DNA of 64,000 bases from an uncultured Collinsella sp. (GCA_900540895.1 UQHV01000010.1:18331-82330), one strand, 5' to 3'. Counted from the first letter of the stretch, positions 1 through 9,594 are shown. Notes: generated by a model from the letters alone, not told the origin. A program made the numbers and translations.

Positions 1-2560
1 TCTCGGCAAGCGTCGGCTGAACGGTCACGATAACCGTCAGTACCAGCGCCAGCGCGGCAGATGCCCACAGCCACTTGTTCTGCTTCTTCATGCTAAACAG
101 CGACGCACGACGGCTGCGCATATTGAAGCAGTGGAAGATCTCGACCATGTTGAGCGTGATGAACGCCATCATCACGCCTTCCTCGTCGGCATTGCCGGCG
201 ATCATATCGGCGATGTGGATGTAGCCCATGTCAAAGTACACGCCCACAAAGAAGCTCGCCAGCACCAGCACGGTGATGATCAAGCCCTGGACCACACAGT
301 CCAGGCCCATATTACCGGCAAAGACGCCGTCCTTGGCGTTGCGCGGCTTGCGCTTCATGATGTCGCCCTCGGCATCCTCCATGCCCAGCGCGAGCGCGGG
401 GAAGCAGTCGGTGACCAGGTTCACCCACAGCAGCTGCACCGGCTGGAAGATGGTAAAGCCGATGAGCGTGGCGATAAACACCGAGAACACCTCGGCAAGG
501 TTAGCCGAAAGCAGGAACTGGATGACCTTGCGGATATTGTCGTAGATGCGACGGCCCTCTTCGCAAGCACCGATGATGGTGGCGAAGTTGTCGTCGGCAA
601 GCACCATGTCGGCAACGTTCTTGGTGACGTCGGTACCGGTGATGCCCATGCCCACGCCGATGTCGGCGCGCTTGATGGACGGGGCGTCGTTGACGCCGTC
701 GCCCGTCATGGCCACGATCTGGTCGCGCGACTTCCAGGCCTCGACGATGCGGGTCTTGTGCTCGGGCTGGACGCGAGCGTACACGCCGTAGTCCTCGATG
801 TGCGCGTCGAGCTCCTCGTCGCTCATGCGATCGAGGTCGGCACCGGTGATGGCATGGCTGCGATCGGTGACGATTCCCAGCTGCTTGGCAATGGCCACGG
901 CGGTGTCGATATGGTCGCCCGTGATCATGACGGTGCGAATACCGGCATCGTGGGCCTCGCGGATGGCGTCGGCGACCTCGGGGCGGACAGGGTCAATCAT
1001 GCCGGATAGGCCGCAGAAGACCAGGTCGTGCTCGAGCGCAGCGGGGCTGCAGTCGCTCGGGACCTCGGTGTAAGTGCGGCTTGCCAGCGCCAGCACGCGC
1101 AGGGCCTCGTCGGCCATGGCCTTGTTGGCGGCCACGAGCTCGGCGCGACGCTCCTCGGTCAGGGGGACGACCTTTTCGCCCTCGTAGATATGGGTGCACA
1201 GACCAATCACCACGTCGGGCGCGCCCTTGGTGTACTGCTCGTACTCGCCGTCCAGGGTCTCGACGACCACAGACATCATCTTACGGCCCGAGTCGAACGG
1301 GGCCTCGCCCACGCGCGGGTGCTCGGCAGTCAGGCCAGTAAGACCAGCCTTGCCGGCATCGTTGACGAGTGCACACTCGGTCGGCTCGCCCACGGCCTCG
1401 CCCAGTTCCTCGTCCCACTGGGCATCGGAGCACAGTGCCATACCGGCCAGGAACTTCTCCTTGGGCGCAGCGAGCTCGTGCTTGACGACGGTCATCTTGT
1501 TCTGGGTAAGGGTGCCGGTCTTGTCGGAGCAGATGGTCTGCGTGCAGCCAAGGGTCTCGACGGCAGAAAGCTTGCGGATGATCGCCTGGCGCTTGGCCAT
1601 CTTGGTCACGCCGAGCGAAAGCACGATGGTCACGACGGCGACCAGGCCCTCGGGGATGGCGGCGACGGCAAGCGAGACGGCGACCATAAAGGTGTCGAGC
1701 AGGGCAGTCGGGTCGGTGAGGACGTTGCCCACGCCGTGACGGATGATGTCGACGCCAAAGATGACGACGCAGATGACGATAACCATAATGGTAAGGATGC
1801 GGCTGAGCTCGGCGAGCTTCACCTGCAGCGGCGTGAGCTCTTCCTTGGCCTCGGCCAGGGCGCCGGCAATCTTGCCCATCTCGGTGTTCATGCCGGTGCC
1901 GACCACGACGGCGCGACCACGGCCGTACACAACGGTGGAACCCATATAGCACATGTTCTTGCGGTCGCCGAGCGGCACGTCATCGGTGCCCGCGGCGAGC
2001 TCGATCACGTTGGCATGCTTCTCGACGGGCACGGACTCGCCGGTAAGGGCGGCCTCTTCGATCTTCATCGTGGCGCTCTCGAGGACGCGGCAGTCGGCCG
2101 GAACGGAGTCGCCCGCCTCGAGCATGATCACGTCACCGGGCACGAGCTCGGCGCTCGGCAGATGCACGAGCTTGCCGTCGCGCAGCACCTTGGACTGCGC
2201 CGCGCTCATCTCCTGCAGGGCCTCGAGGGCCTCCTCGCTCTTGGCTTCCTGGACCACGCCCAGTACCGAGTTGACGATAACGACGAACATGATGATGACG
2301 ACATCGGCAAAGTCGGGCTCGCCCTTGACCATGCCCGTGAGCGCGCTGATGACGGCGGCAACGATCAGCATGATGACCATGGGGTCGGCCATCTGCTCAA
2401 AGAAACGCTTCCACAGCGGCGTCTTCTCGGCTTCCTCGAGCTTGTTAGGGCCTGTCTTGGCGAGGCGCGACGACGCCTCGCCGGTGCTCAGGCCGAGGTG
2501 CTCATCGACACCTTGGTCGCTGAGCACCTCCGCCGCGGCGGACAGGTATTCCTTTTGCAT
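1..2560 (-). CDS. calcium-type P-type ATPase (C-terminus off the window)
   Basis: A P-type (IIA, SERCA/PMCA-like) cation pump that would export Ca2+ (or Mn2+) at the cost of ATP. The reading frame is open from the ATG at 2560 to the window edge, about 853 codons, so only the last few tens of residues are missing. Visible parts: an N-terminal cytoplasmic domain, the TGES actuator loop near residue 173, the PEGL motif of transmembrane helix 4 near residue 302, the phosphorylation site DKTGTLT near residue 346, the KGAPD nucleotide-binding motif, and the TGDGVND hinge, followed by several hydrophobic helices. A strong Shine-Dalgarno (GGAGGGG) lies about 9 bases before the start. The PEGL motif supports calcium over heavy metals. 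Family assignment is firm; the ion is inferred. Confidence 0.93.
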   Translation of the reverse strand, partial: MQKEYLSAAAEVLSDQGVDEHLGLSTGEASSRLAKTGPNKLEEAEKTPLWKRFFEQMADPMVIMLIVAAVISALTGMVKGEPDFADVVIIMFVVIVNSVLGVVQEAKSEEALEALQEMSAAQSKVLRDGKLVHLPSAELVPGDVIMLEAGDSVPADCRVLESATMKIEEAALTGESVPVEKHANVIELAAGTDDVPLGDRKNMCYMGSTVVYGRGRAVVVGTGMNTEMGKIAGALAEAKEELTPLQVKLAELSRILTIMVIVICVVIFGVDIIRHGVGNVLTDPTALLDTFMVAVSLAVAAIPEGLVAVVTIVLSLGVTKMAKRQAIIRKLSAVETLGCTQTICSDKTGTLTQNKMTVVKHELAAPKEKFLAGMALCSDAQWDEELGEAVGEPTECALVNDAGKAGLTGLTAEHPRVGEAPFDSGRKMMSVVVETLDGEYEQYTKGAPDVVIGLCTHIYEGEKVVPLTEERRAELVAANKAMADEALRVLALASRTYTEVPSDCSPAALEHDLVFCGLSGMIDPVRPEVADAIREAHDAGIRTVMITGDHIDTAVAIAKQLGIVTDRSHAITGADLDRMSDEELDAHIEDYGVYARVQPEHKTRIVEAWKSRDQIVAMTGDGVNDAPSIKRADIGVGMGITGTDVTKNVADMVLADDNFATIIGACEEGRRIYDNIRKVIQFLLSANLAEVFSVFIATLIGFTIFQPVQLLWVNLVTDCFPALALGMEDAEGDIMKRKPRNAKDGVFAGNMGLDCVVQGLIITVLVLASFFVGVYFDMGYIHIADMIAGNADEEGVMMAFITLNMVEIFHCFNMRSRRASLFSMKKQNKWLWASAALALVLTVIVTVQPTLAE

Positions 2561-3001
2561 ATAGAGTCCCCTCCTGGGATTCGGGCCACTCAGCAGATTG
2601 ATGCCCGATCATAATTCCCAGGAGAAGGGCAAGGGCTCATCAAGGCTGCCGTGCTGAGCGGCAGTTGATAGTGGGGCTATGGTACCCCAAAGCGACGCGT
2701 CTAGCCAAAACATTCCATCTGGAAACACGGCACAGACGCAACGGTGCAGACCGTGTGATGCTCAACATTGATAAAACGTTTTTTCTTCGGCGCATCATCA
2801 AACTGAAATATCGCCCAGATAGCAGCGGTTAGAACAGTTGGTAAAGTTTTTGCATATACCGTTTTTCCGCAAAAAATGAACTTCTAATTCGGCATACGGT
2901 CGATTTTTTGGGGTATTCGGTCGTCATTTCGTTATAATCATCTCAGTTTTATTTCTTATGGTTTATCTATCAGCGCAAGACGATGTCAGATGGAGGTCTG
3001 A
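2561..3001 (+). promoter_or_regulatory. pyk upstream region with -10 box
   Basis: This 441-base gap separates the divergent ATPase and pyk. A clear TATAAT lies at 2933-2938, about 64 bases before the pyk start; no good -35 is visible at 17 bases. GGAGG at 2992-2996 is the pyk ribosome binding site. A small hairpin (CTGCCG/CGGCAG) lies at 2646-2664. The stretch 2760-2940 is markedly AT-richer than its surroundings. I see no gene here. Confidence 0.5.
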
Positions 3002-4462
3002 ATGTACAAGCGCACCAAGATTGTATGCACCATGGGTCCCGCCTGCGATAGCGACGAGACCATCCGCGAGATGATCAAGGCGGGCATGAACGTCGCCCGT
3101 TTTAACTTCTCGCACGGATCCTACGACGAGCACCACGGTCGCATCGAGCGCGTCCGTCGTATTTCCAAGGAGCTCGGTCTGCCCGTCGGCATCCTGCTCG
3201 ACACCAAGGGCCCCGAGGTCCGCACTGGCCTTCTGGTCGACGGCAAGAAGGTTGCCGTCAAGACCGGCGACAAGATCGTCGTCACCGCTCAGCCCACGTC
3301 AGAGGATTTCCACGGCACCGCTGAGCACATCTCCCTCGACTACCTGGCCCTGCCCTCCGAGGTCGAGAAGGGCTCCCTCATCCTGATCGATGACGGCCTG
3401 GTTGCCCTCGAGGTCGAGTCCGTCGACGGCCAGGACATGACCTGCGTCGTCAAGAACGACGGCCTGATCGGCGAGCGCAAGGGCGTCAACATGCCCAACG
3501 TCAACATCTCGCTGCCCGCCATCACCGAGCGCGATCGTCAGGACATCCTCTTTGGCCTGACCGAGAACATCGACTTCATCGCCGCTTCCTTCATCCGTGA
3601 CGGCGAGTCCGTCCGCGGCATCCGCAAGCTTTGCCGCGAGAACGGTGGCGAGCACGTCACGATCTTCCCGAAGATCGAGTGCGCCCTGGGCGTCGAGAAC
3701 TTCGACGAGATCCTCGAGGCTTCCGACGGCATCATGGTTGCCCGTGGCGACCTGGGCATCGAGATCAAGCCCGAGCTCGTTCCGCACATCCAGAAGGAGA
3801 TCATCGCTAAGTGCAACGCGGCCTACAAGCCCGTTATCACCGCTACGCAGATGCTCGACTCCATGCAGCAGAACCCGCGCCCGACGCGCGCCGAGGTTGC
3901 CGACGTTGCTAACGCCATTTACGACGGCACCGACGCCGTTATGCTCTCTGGCGAGTCCGCTGCCGGTAAGTACCCGGTCGAGGCCGTCAAGATGCAGGCC
4001 AGCATTGCTCTCGAGACCGAGAAGTACCTCCCGGCCCACGCTCCGCTCGAGGTTCCGGCCGACGCTCATGGCACCCGCGTTGTTAACAACGTTGTGGGTA
4101 TGTCCGCTGTGAACATGGCCACCACCGTTGGCGCCAAGTGCATCACCGTGCCGACGACCACCGGTCGTACCGCTCGCCTGATTTCGCACTTCCGTCCCAA
4201 CATGCCGATCTGCGCGTTCTCCCGCCACGAGTGGGCCGTCCAGCAGATGATCATGTACTGGGGCGTTATCCCGCATCAGGCCGAGATTACCCAGGGCACC
4301 GTCAACGGCACGATCGTCAAGGCGATCGAGACCGCTAAGGAGCTCGGCTACGTCGAGGCCGGCGACCTGACCGTCGCTACCGCCGGCGATCCCCGCATGA
4401 GCGTCCAGCTCGAGGACAAGGTCTCCTCGACCAACGTCGCTTACGTCGCTCAGGTGCGCTAA
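3002..4462 (+). CDS. pyk: pyruvate kinase
   Basis: Converts phosphoenolpyruvate and ADP to pyruvate and ATP, the last step of glycolysis. At 486 residues it has the usual bacterial length. It begins with RTKIVCTMGPA, then shows the substrate site NFSHG, DTKGPEVRTG, the metal and active-site segment IFPKIE followed by MVARGDLGIEI, and the helix VITATQMLDSM. The C-terminal regulatory domain runs from about residue 350 and lacks the extra PEP-utiliser domain found in some Firmicutes. The ATG at 3002 is preceded by GGAGG at 5 bases. It is transcribed alone from the TATAAT at 2933 and ends in a strong terminator. Confidence 0.98.
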   Translation: MYKRTKIVCTMGPACDSDETIREMIKAGMNVARFNFSHGSYDEHHGRIERVRRISKELGLPVGILLDTKGPEVRTGLLVDGKKVAVKTGDKIVVTAQPTSEDFHGTAEHISLDYLALPSEVEKGSLILIDDGLVALEVESVDGQDMTCVVKNDGLIGERKGVNMPNVNISLPAITERDRQDILFGLTENIDFIAASFIRDGESVRGIRKLCRENGGEHVTIFPKIECALGVENFDEILEASDGIMVARGDLGIEIKPELVPHIQKEIIAKCNAAYKPVITATQMLDSMQQNPRPTRAEVADVANAIYDGTDAVMLSGESAAGKYPVEAVKMQASIALETEKYLPAHAPLEVPADAHGTRVVNNVVGMSAVNMATTVGAKCITVPTTTGRTARLISHFRPNMPICAFSRHEWAVQQMIMYWGVIPHQAEITQGTVNGTIVKAIETAKELGYVEAGDLTVATAGDPRMSVQLEDKVSSTNVAYVAQVR

Positions 4463-4490
4463 AACGCACTTGCAAGCATACTTGCATTGC

Positions 4491-4527
4491 AAAGGGCCCG
4501 GAAGGCTTCGCCTTCCGGGCCCTTTTT
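4491..4527 (+). terminator. pyk terminator
   Basis: A perfect 13-bp stem (GGGCCCGGAAGGC with its complement, 4494-4522) closes on a three-base TTC loop. It is followed by five T and lies 30 bases after the pyk stop. This is a classic intrinsic terminator. Confidence 0.93.
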
Positions 4528-4708
4528 CTGTGCCAATGCCGCCGCACGGCAAAACACGCACTCATTTCTTTACCAAAAGCGCGAAATCCACCCTTCGAGG
4601 CCCAAAAAATAAAGCCCCAAGCGCTAAAAGTGTTCGCCCGGTGGCAAACCCACACCTCACACAGGGCTGATAAATCGTTTTAGCAAGAACCAAATCGACC
4701 TGGTTTTC

Positions 4709-4830
4709 GGAAGTATGCGGCAAATTTTGGAACCTCCGAGCACACCCTGTTTTTTCGCAACAAAATGCCTGATAAACTAGCCTCAAAAGCCAGGTCCGCT
4801 CATAGGGTTCAGATTTTGCCGCATACTTCC
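4709..4830. repeat. inverted-repeat element upstream of the nuclease-like gene
   Basis: Two 27-base arms (4709-4735 and 4804-4830) are inverted copies; the outer 16 bases (GGAAGTATGCGGCAAA) are perfect and the inner part is imperfect. The roughly 70 bases between them are AT-rich and non-coding. The element ends 55 bases before the AbiEi/PD-(D/E)XK-like gene at 4886, so it could be a binding site, a small mobile element or part of that gene's leader. Nothing else is visible in the 4528-4885 gap. Confidence 0.7.
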
Positions 4831-4885
4831 GGATTGACGCTGGCATCACTCGCTTCAAAGAGATGATTTCGGCCAGGAGGGCATT

Positions 4886-5959
4886 ATGGACCTGACGCTT
4901 TGTGGGCAATCCGCCTTTAACTACTACCGCATCCCGCCGCAGGTATTAGGCCTTTACCCCGCCATTAGCCTTGGCAATATGGATCGCAGATGTTGTGGCC
5001 TCGGAAGTCATGCAGTTGTAAAAGACCTGCTTCACGCACCACTTCACAGGCTTGTATTCACTCGGGCACAATCCGGGTCGCGAAGCCTGTTTAAATCGCA
5101 CCTCTTGACCCAAGAACCACCTCCGGGGTCGTTTAGGCAGACTGAACATGGGTTTGATGTCACGTCACCGGAGTTCACGCTGCTCAGCCTTGCCACGCAG
5201 GTCTCACGCAACCAGTTACTCATGGCGTGCTACGAGATGTGCGGCTCCTTTGCAGTGTTTAAGCCCTGCGAGCGAACGCAACAACAACTCGATGAAGCTA
5301 TTTCGCTTAAGTTCATTCCACCCAACTGCGGCTGGGAGCGAGTTAACGACACCAAGGGCAATGACACCAACTTGTGGAAGCGCACGCCGCTTCTTACCGC
5401 AACGGATATCGCCGCGTTCGCCAAGCAAGCCGCAGGCCTGCGCGGCGTCAAACAACTGCGCTGGGCGGCCGAGCACATGACGGGGCAGGCCGCCTCGCCC
5501 TTCGAAGTACAGACCTCCATGCTTATCTCGCTCCCCCGCGACGAGGGCGGCCAGGGCATCGAGATCGCCAACAACGCGCGCATCCCGCTCAGTGAAGCCG
5601 CACGTTCGCTGTATGACAAAACCTGCTGCTACGCCGATATCCTCATCGAAAGCGCCACCGACAGCATGGGCGTCATTCTGGAATGCCAAGGCCGCTCTGC
5701 CCACGACAGCGAAGCCGCGAGCCTCTCCGATGCCGAGCGCACCACCGCCCTCACAAGCATGGGCTATGACGTTATCCAGATAACCTATGAGCAAATCAAG
5801 GACACGAAGAGCTTTAACAACATCGCCGAGCTCATTCATAAAAAGGCGGGGCTCCCCTACATCCCAAAGACCGATCAGGAACGCACCGCCGCAGAAACCC
5901 TGCGACGGGAGCTGTTGGTCAATTGGGATGAACTGTTCTCCGTTAAGCCGGCCGGCTAG
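4886..5959 (+). CDS. PD-(D/E)XK / AbiEi-like protein of unknown role
   Basis: A 357-residue soluble protein. The N-terminal part contains SAFNYYRIPP and VTSPEFTLLSLA. These resemble the middle domain of AbiEi-type proteins (type IV toxin-antitoxin antitoxins), but there is no N-terminal winged helix. The C-terminal 110 residues read like a Vsr/DUF559-type nuclease fold: YADILIES, then a strand with ILECQGRSAH, then GYDVIQITYEQI. The D...E-x-Q-G...H pattern fits the family's catalytic layout, but activity is not proven. The start is set by AGGAGG 5 bases before the ATG. It is preceded by an inverted-repeat element and overlaps the convergent downstream gene by 4 bases at their stops. A second gene of this general type lies at 30546. 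Confidence 0.6.
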   Translation: MDLTLCGQSAFNYYRIPPQVLGLYPAISLGNMDRRCCGLGSHAVVKDLLHAPLHRLVFTRAQSGSRSLFKSHLLTQEPPPGSFRQTEHGFDVTSPEFTLLSLATQVSRNQLLMACYEMCGSFAVFKPCERTQQQLDEAISLKFIPPNCGWERVNDTKGNDTNLWKRTPLLTATDIAAFAKQAAGLRGVKQLRWAAEHMTGQAASPFEVQTSMLISLPRDEGGQGIEIANNARIPLSEAARSLYDKTCCYADILIESATDSMGVILECQGRSAHDSEAASLSDAERTTALTSMGYDVIQITYEQIKDTKSFNNIAELIHKKAGLPYIPKTDQERTAAETLRRELLVNWDELFSVKPAG

Positions 5960-6804
5960 CAGCTAGCGATCAGAGGGACTGCGGGAACGTCAGAAGCGGC
6001 AACGCGAGCCGCAAAGCTCGCTTCGGTCAACTCGATGACCTCGGTAAACGTTGCGTCGAAGAACTCCTCGGTCAGCAGGCGGTATGGCGGATGGTCGGGC
6101 TCGCCGGGGTTTTCGCGCACGATCTCGTGCATAACGCCGATGGTCTTGAGCACATACTCCTTATGGATGGGATACTGCCCAAAACGCGTCGCCGCAGTAT
6201 ACAGGCGATCGGTCGCGCGCGGAATCGAAACGATGCCGAGCGTCTTGCCAAACCAGTCAAAGTCGCCTTGCTTTTTAATGCGGAACTCCTCGCACGGCTT
6301 GCCGCCGTGCGCCTCCAGGTACTGATTCACGCGCGTATTCCATACGGTATCGGCCACCAGATGCGACCAGACACCCAGTGTCAAATCGAGCAACGACTGC
6401 GCCACATCTTCGGATGCAAGCGAGAACTCACGAGCGCCGGGACCGACAACCGGCTCGGCATCCCTGTAGCGCTGGGGATAGTGCACGCGATTCAGTCGCT
6501 CGCGCTCCTCGATAATCGAGGTCGCCGCGGCTGGCGCACCGGTGGGCGAACTTTTAAGCAACGGTGCCACATAGGTATCCCAGAACTCATGCTCACGAGG
6601 CTTAGGGATAGGCTCGGGCTTTGCAAAGTGCGTAATGCGGTACGGGATGGGATCGGCGATGCCAGGGACCATATAGCCCACGAAGATATCCGGAACCACG
6701 CAGCCAAACAAAAAGGCATTGCGGTCGCGCACGCTATTGGCAAGCGCACCGGTGCGCTCCAGCAAACGCTCCGTCTGAGCGATATGAATGTTCCAGCTTG
6801 GCAT
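5956..6804 (-). CDS. zinc-dependent phospholipase C-like protein
   Basis: A 282-residue protein resembling the zinc-dependent phospholipase C / S1-P1 nuclease helical fold often found in Actinobacteria. Candidate metal ligands: the Trp-His start region PSWNIHIA, D in VVPDIFVGYM, H in RITHFAK, and H and D in WSHLVADTVWN. No signal peptide is seen, so it is probably cytoplasmic. The ATG at 6804 is chosen over the one at 6816 because GGGGGTGG lies just before it. The last 4 bases overlap the stop of the convergent gene at 4886. The substrate is unknown; lipid or nucleotide hydrolysis is a family-based guess. Confidence 0.6.
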   Translation of the reverse strand: MPSWNIHIAQTERLLERTGALANSVRDRNAFLFGCVVPDIFVGYMVPGIADPIPYRITHFAKPEPIPKPREHEFWDTYVAPLLKSSPTGAPAAATSIIEERERLNRVHYPQRYRDAEPVVGPGAREFSLASEDVAQSLLDLTLGVWSHLVADTVWNTRVNQYLEAHGGKPCEEFRIKKQGDFDWFGKTLGIVSIPRATDRLYTAATRFGQYPIHKEYVLKTIGVMHEIVRENPGEPDHPPYRLLTEEFFDATFTEVIELTEASFAARVAASDVPAVPLIASC

Positions 6805-6884
6805 AGCCACCCCCATAAAAAACCTGGATAACTATACCATCACGGCAAAGCCGCGCGGACGGCTACGCACGCTCTACGCAGCAA

Positions 6885-7655
6885 CTAGTCCGTAGCACCG
6901 CTTTCGGTTCCATACGACGACGAAGACGCCTCGACCACATGGTGATATCGATCGATATAGATTGCACGGGCACCCAGGCGTCGCACCAAATCCTGGTGAT
7001 GCGTGCTCATCAAGACCGTCTTACCCGCCGCGACATAAGCCAGCAAGAAATTGACCACGATGTCGCATGAATCCTCGTCGAGCCCATTGGTAGGCTCGTC
7101 GAGGACCAAGATATCCGGGTTCATCGACACCACCGCAGCCAGCGCAACACGCTTCTTTTGCCCGCCCGAGAGCTGATAGGGAGAGGCGTCGGCAAGGTCG
7201 GCAACCTGGAACAGCCCCATGGCATCGCGCACGCGGCGCTCGAGCTCGTCTGCCGGCAGCCCCATCTGCGCGGGACCAAAAGCGACCTCCTCGCCCACCG
7301 TGGCGCAAAAGAGCTGCGCGTCGGCATTCTGGAACACAAAGCCCACGCGCTGATGAAAACGCTGAGCGGCCGCGGAATCCTTTAGAAACGCCGCATCGAT
7401 CACGTGCCCGTCAAACAGGTATGACCCTGCGTCCGCGAGTTCAAGGCCGTTGATAAGGCGCATAATCGTCGTCTTACCGCAGCCGTTGGGACCGAGCAGG
7501 GCAACGAGTTCACCACGATCGACCTGCAGTGACACACCATCGACAACCGTATGCCCCGCATAGGAGAACACCACGTCGCGAAACTCGATAAGCGGCGTGG
7601 TCTCGGCGCCAGCAGCACCGCTCGCGCCCATTACGTCATTCGTATCGTTTGCCAA
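6885..7655 (-). CDS. cbiO: energy-coupling ABC ATPase of a nickel/cobalt importer
   Basis: The ATPase subunit of an ECF/Cbi-type metal importer. In 256 residues it has Walker A GPNGCGKTT, a Q-loop (VGFVFQNADAQLF), the signature LSGGQKKRVALA, Walker B ILVLDEPTNGLD and the switch histidine STHHQD. The Q-loop and DEPTNGLD style match the CbiO/EcfA group. It is the third gene of the operon cbiM(N)-cbiQ-cbiO on the minus strand. It supplies the energy for the membrane units CbiQ and CbiM. Metal identity is discussed with the operator upstream of cbiM. Confidence 0.92.
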   Translation of the reverse strand: MANDTNDVMGASGAAGAETTPLIEFRDVVFSYAGHTVVDGVSLQVDRGELVALLGPNGCGKTTIMRLINGLELADAGSYLFDGHVIDAAFLKDSAAAQRFHQRVGFVFQNADAQLFCATVGEEVAFGPAQMGLPADELERRVRDAMGLFQVADLADASPYQLSGGQKKRVALAAVVSMNPDILVLDEPTNGLDEDSCDIVVNFLLAYVAAGKTVLMSTHHQDLVRRLGARAIYIDRYHHVVEASSSSYGTESGATD

Positions 7656-7697
7656 AACGTCGCCCTTCCCTACTCATCGACGGCTCGGCCGCCCGCA

Positions 7698-8540
7698 CTA
7701 CAGCACGGCGCACAACACTGCCAGCAGCGCCACGCCGGCCGCATAGACCGCATCGCGCCAGCTAAACCCGGCGCGCGCGGGCGCCGGATACGTACCGGCA
7801 AAGCCGCGGCACAGCATGGCCTCGTCCATCGCGCGGCTGCATTCCATCGCCTTGATAAAGGTCATGCCCATGATACCCGCCAGCGAGTCGGTACGCGAAA
7901 ATCCCTCAGGCGCACGGCCAACGCTGCGCAGCATGACCGATTCGCACAGATTGTGCGCCGTGCGACCCAGCACCTCGATGTGCTTGAGCGCCATATCAAA
8001 CGTAAAGATAACTTCGTCGGGCAGATGCAGCATCTTGAGCGCCGCCGACATGCGGCTCCAGGTGAGCGTCCACGAAACGCCCAGTACGAGCGACAGGTTA
8101 ATGAACGTCTTGAGCGCAATTTTGAGCATGGCGCCCGTAGCGGAAGCGCCTAGCAGCAGGGCAGGCAGCGCCAGAACCACTGCGAGTCCCGCGGCACCGA
8201 GAGCCGGCACAAAGGTCGCGCGCAGCCCGCGTACAGGGCGCACAGCAACGAGCACCAGCGCGATAGCCGCCATCAACATGAGGTACAGCGGGCTCTGCGT
8301 CAGACACACGCACAGGACGCAAACGAACATCCCCACCAGGCGCACCGGAGCCGAAACGCAAGAAAGGGCGCGGTCGATCATCGACCCGCCCTCGTGCGCG
8401 CCTCCACCCAGGCGAACCCGCTCAAGCAGGCTCGCCAGGTGCAGGACATTCTTTTGCATCACACGATGCCGAGCCCCCACGGGCTCGTAACGCTGCTCGG
8501 CCGCAAGCCAGCTAGGCAGCTCGGCTATTGCCATGAGCAC
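7698..8540 (-). CDS. cbiQ: CbiQ-type transmembrane coupling protein
   Basis: The T-component (CbiQ/EcfT) that links the ATPase to the substrate-binding membrane unit. It has 280 residues with about five hydrophobic helices between residues 65 and 200 and a last helix at the C-terminus. A cytoplasmic segment carries two Ala-Arg-Gly-type coupling motifs in variant form (AMDEAMLCRGF). The frame opens with GTG at 8540 behind AAGGA (5-base spacing), with an alternative ATG at 8534. Either start overlaps the end of cbiM by more than 20 bases, implying translational coupling. Confidence 0.85.
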   Translation of the reverse strand: MLMAIAELPSWLAAEQRYEPVGARHRVMQKNVLHLASLLERVRLGGGAHEGGSMIDRALSCVSAPVRLVGMFVCVLCVCLTQSPLYLMLMAAIALVLVAVRPVRGLRATFVPALGAAGLAVVLALPALLLGASATGAMLKIALKTFINLSLVLGVSWTLTWSRMSAALKMLHLPDEVIFTFDMALKHIEVLGRTAHNLCESVMLRSVGRAPEGFSRTDSLAGIMGMTFIKAMECSRAMDEAMLCRGFAGTYPAPARAGFSWRDAVYAAGVALLAVLCAVL

Positions 8541-9594
8541 CGCTTTCCTTAACCGTCAGCGAGATCAGACGGAATGCGATAGTGAGCACCGCCACGCCAA
8601 TCACGCCGGACAGGATATACATGGCAGCCTGACCGGCAAAGCCAAGACCCTGCTCCTCGGAATAGGCCTGCAGGTAATCACCCGTAGGCAGAGCGTCGGC
8701 AAAGGTCGGGGTATCAAGGCCGACCGAAGCCTGCAGACTGTCGTCACCAGCCTCCTGAACGGCGGTCGCGGCGCCCTCGGCGTCCCACTCGCCCCATGCG
8801 TCACCCGTGGTCAGCAGGCCCAGCGGTGTGGCCACGACAAGCACGGCGACCAGGATGAGCGTGGGGACCAGGGAAGTCTTCTTGGCAGTACCATCGCCGG
8901 CAAGCTGTCCATCGGCGGCTTCGGGGCCGACGATAACGCCCGGCGCCGTCTTCTTGATAAAGCCGTAGATCGCGGCAGTCGCCACGCCCTCGACCACGCC
9001 GGCAACCAGCATATGCGGGATCATCATGGCAGGAATAGCAATAGACAGCGGGAAGGGGCAGTACAGCGGCGCGCCCGAAGCGTTGGTAAAGAGCATCGGC
9101 TGAATGCCAAACTCGATGGCAGCGCACAGGGCAGCCACGCACAAGCCGATCCAGCCGCTCACGATGGCAGAAACCGAAGTGCCCCAGCTCTTGTCGTGCA
9201 AACGGCTGTTAAGCGCGCGGAACACGATGGCTGCGGCAAACGGCAACACGAAGGCCATGTTAAAGCAGTTAGCGCCAAAGGACAGGATGCCGCCGTCGCC
9301 AAACAGCAGCGCTTGCAGCGCCAGCGCGACCGAAACCGCGATAGCCGCGGCCTCGGGGCCCAGCAGCAGCGCGATGAGTGCGCCACCAACGGCGTGGCCT
9401 GTGGTGCCGCCGGGCAGCGGCACGTTGAACATCATAAGCAAGAAGGAAAATGCGGCGCAGATGCCCAGGAAAGCCATGTGCTCGCGATCGAGCGTGGCGC
9501 GCACCTTCTTGATACAGTGAGCCCAGACGGGCACCATCGCCACCGCCATGACGGCATCGGTCTGCGGGGACAGATAATTATCTGGAATGTGCAT
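8512..9594 (-). CDS. cbiM: CbiM/NikM metal-binding permease fused to an N-type domain
   Basis: The substrate-binding membrane subunit of a cobalt/nickel ECF importer. The mature-like N-terminus MHIPDNYLSP carries the His2 used for metal binding in this family. About seven hydrophobic helices follow up to residue 210. The C-terminal 120 residues add two helices around a hydrophilic loop (residues about 235-335), matching the NikN/CbiN or PDGLE-type accessory unit that is a separate gene in many species, so this is a natural M-N fusion. GGGAGG precedes the ATG. Transcription should start at the promoter 9690-9718, covered by a NikR-like palindrome, which favours nickel as the cargo. Confidence 0.88.
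   Translation of the reverse strand: MHIPDNYLSPQTDAVMAVAMVPVWAHCIKKVRATLDREHMAFLGICAAFSFLLMMFNVPLPGGTTGHAVGGALIALLLGPEAAAIAVSVALALQALLFGDGGILSFGANCFNMAFVLPFAAAIVFRALNSRLHDKSWGTSVSAIVSGWIGLCVAALCAAIEFGIQPMLFTNASGAPLYCPFPLSIAIPAMMIPHMLVAGVVEGVATAAIYGFIKKTAPGVIVGPEAADGQLAGDGTAKKTSLVPTLILVAVLVVATPLGLLTTGDAWGEWDAEGAATAVQEAGDDSLQASVGLDTPTFADALPTGDYLQAYSEEQGLGFAGQAAMYILSGVIGVAVLTIAFRLISLTVKESGAHGNSRAA

Noticed and set aside
1028..2614. 528-residue frame on the plus strand
   Set aside because: Shadow of the P-type ATPase, which is open on the minus strand to the window edge with all family motifs.
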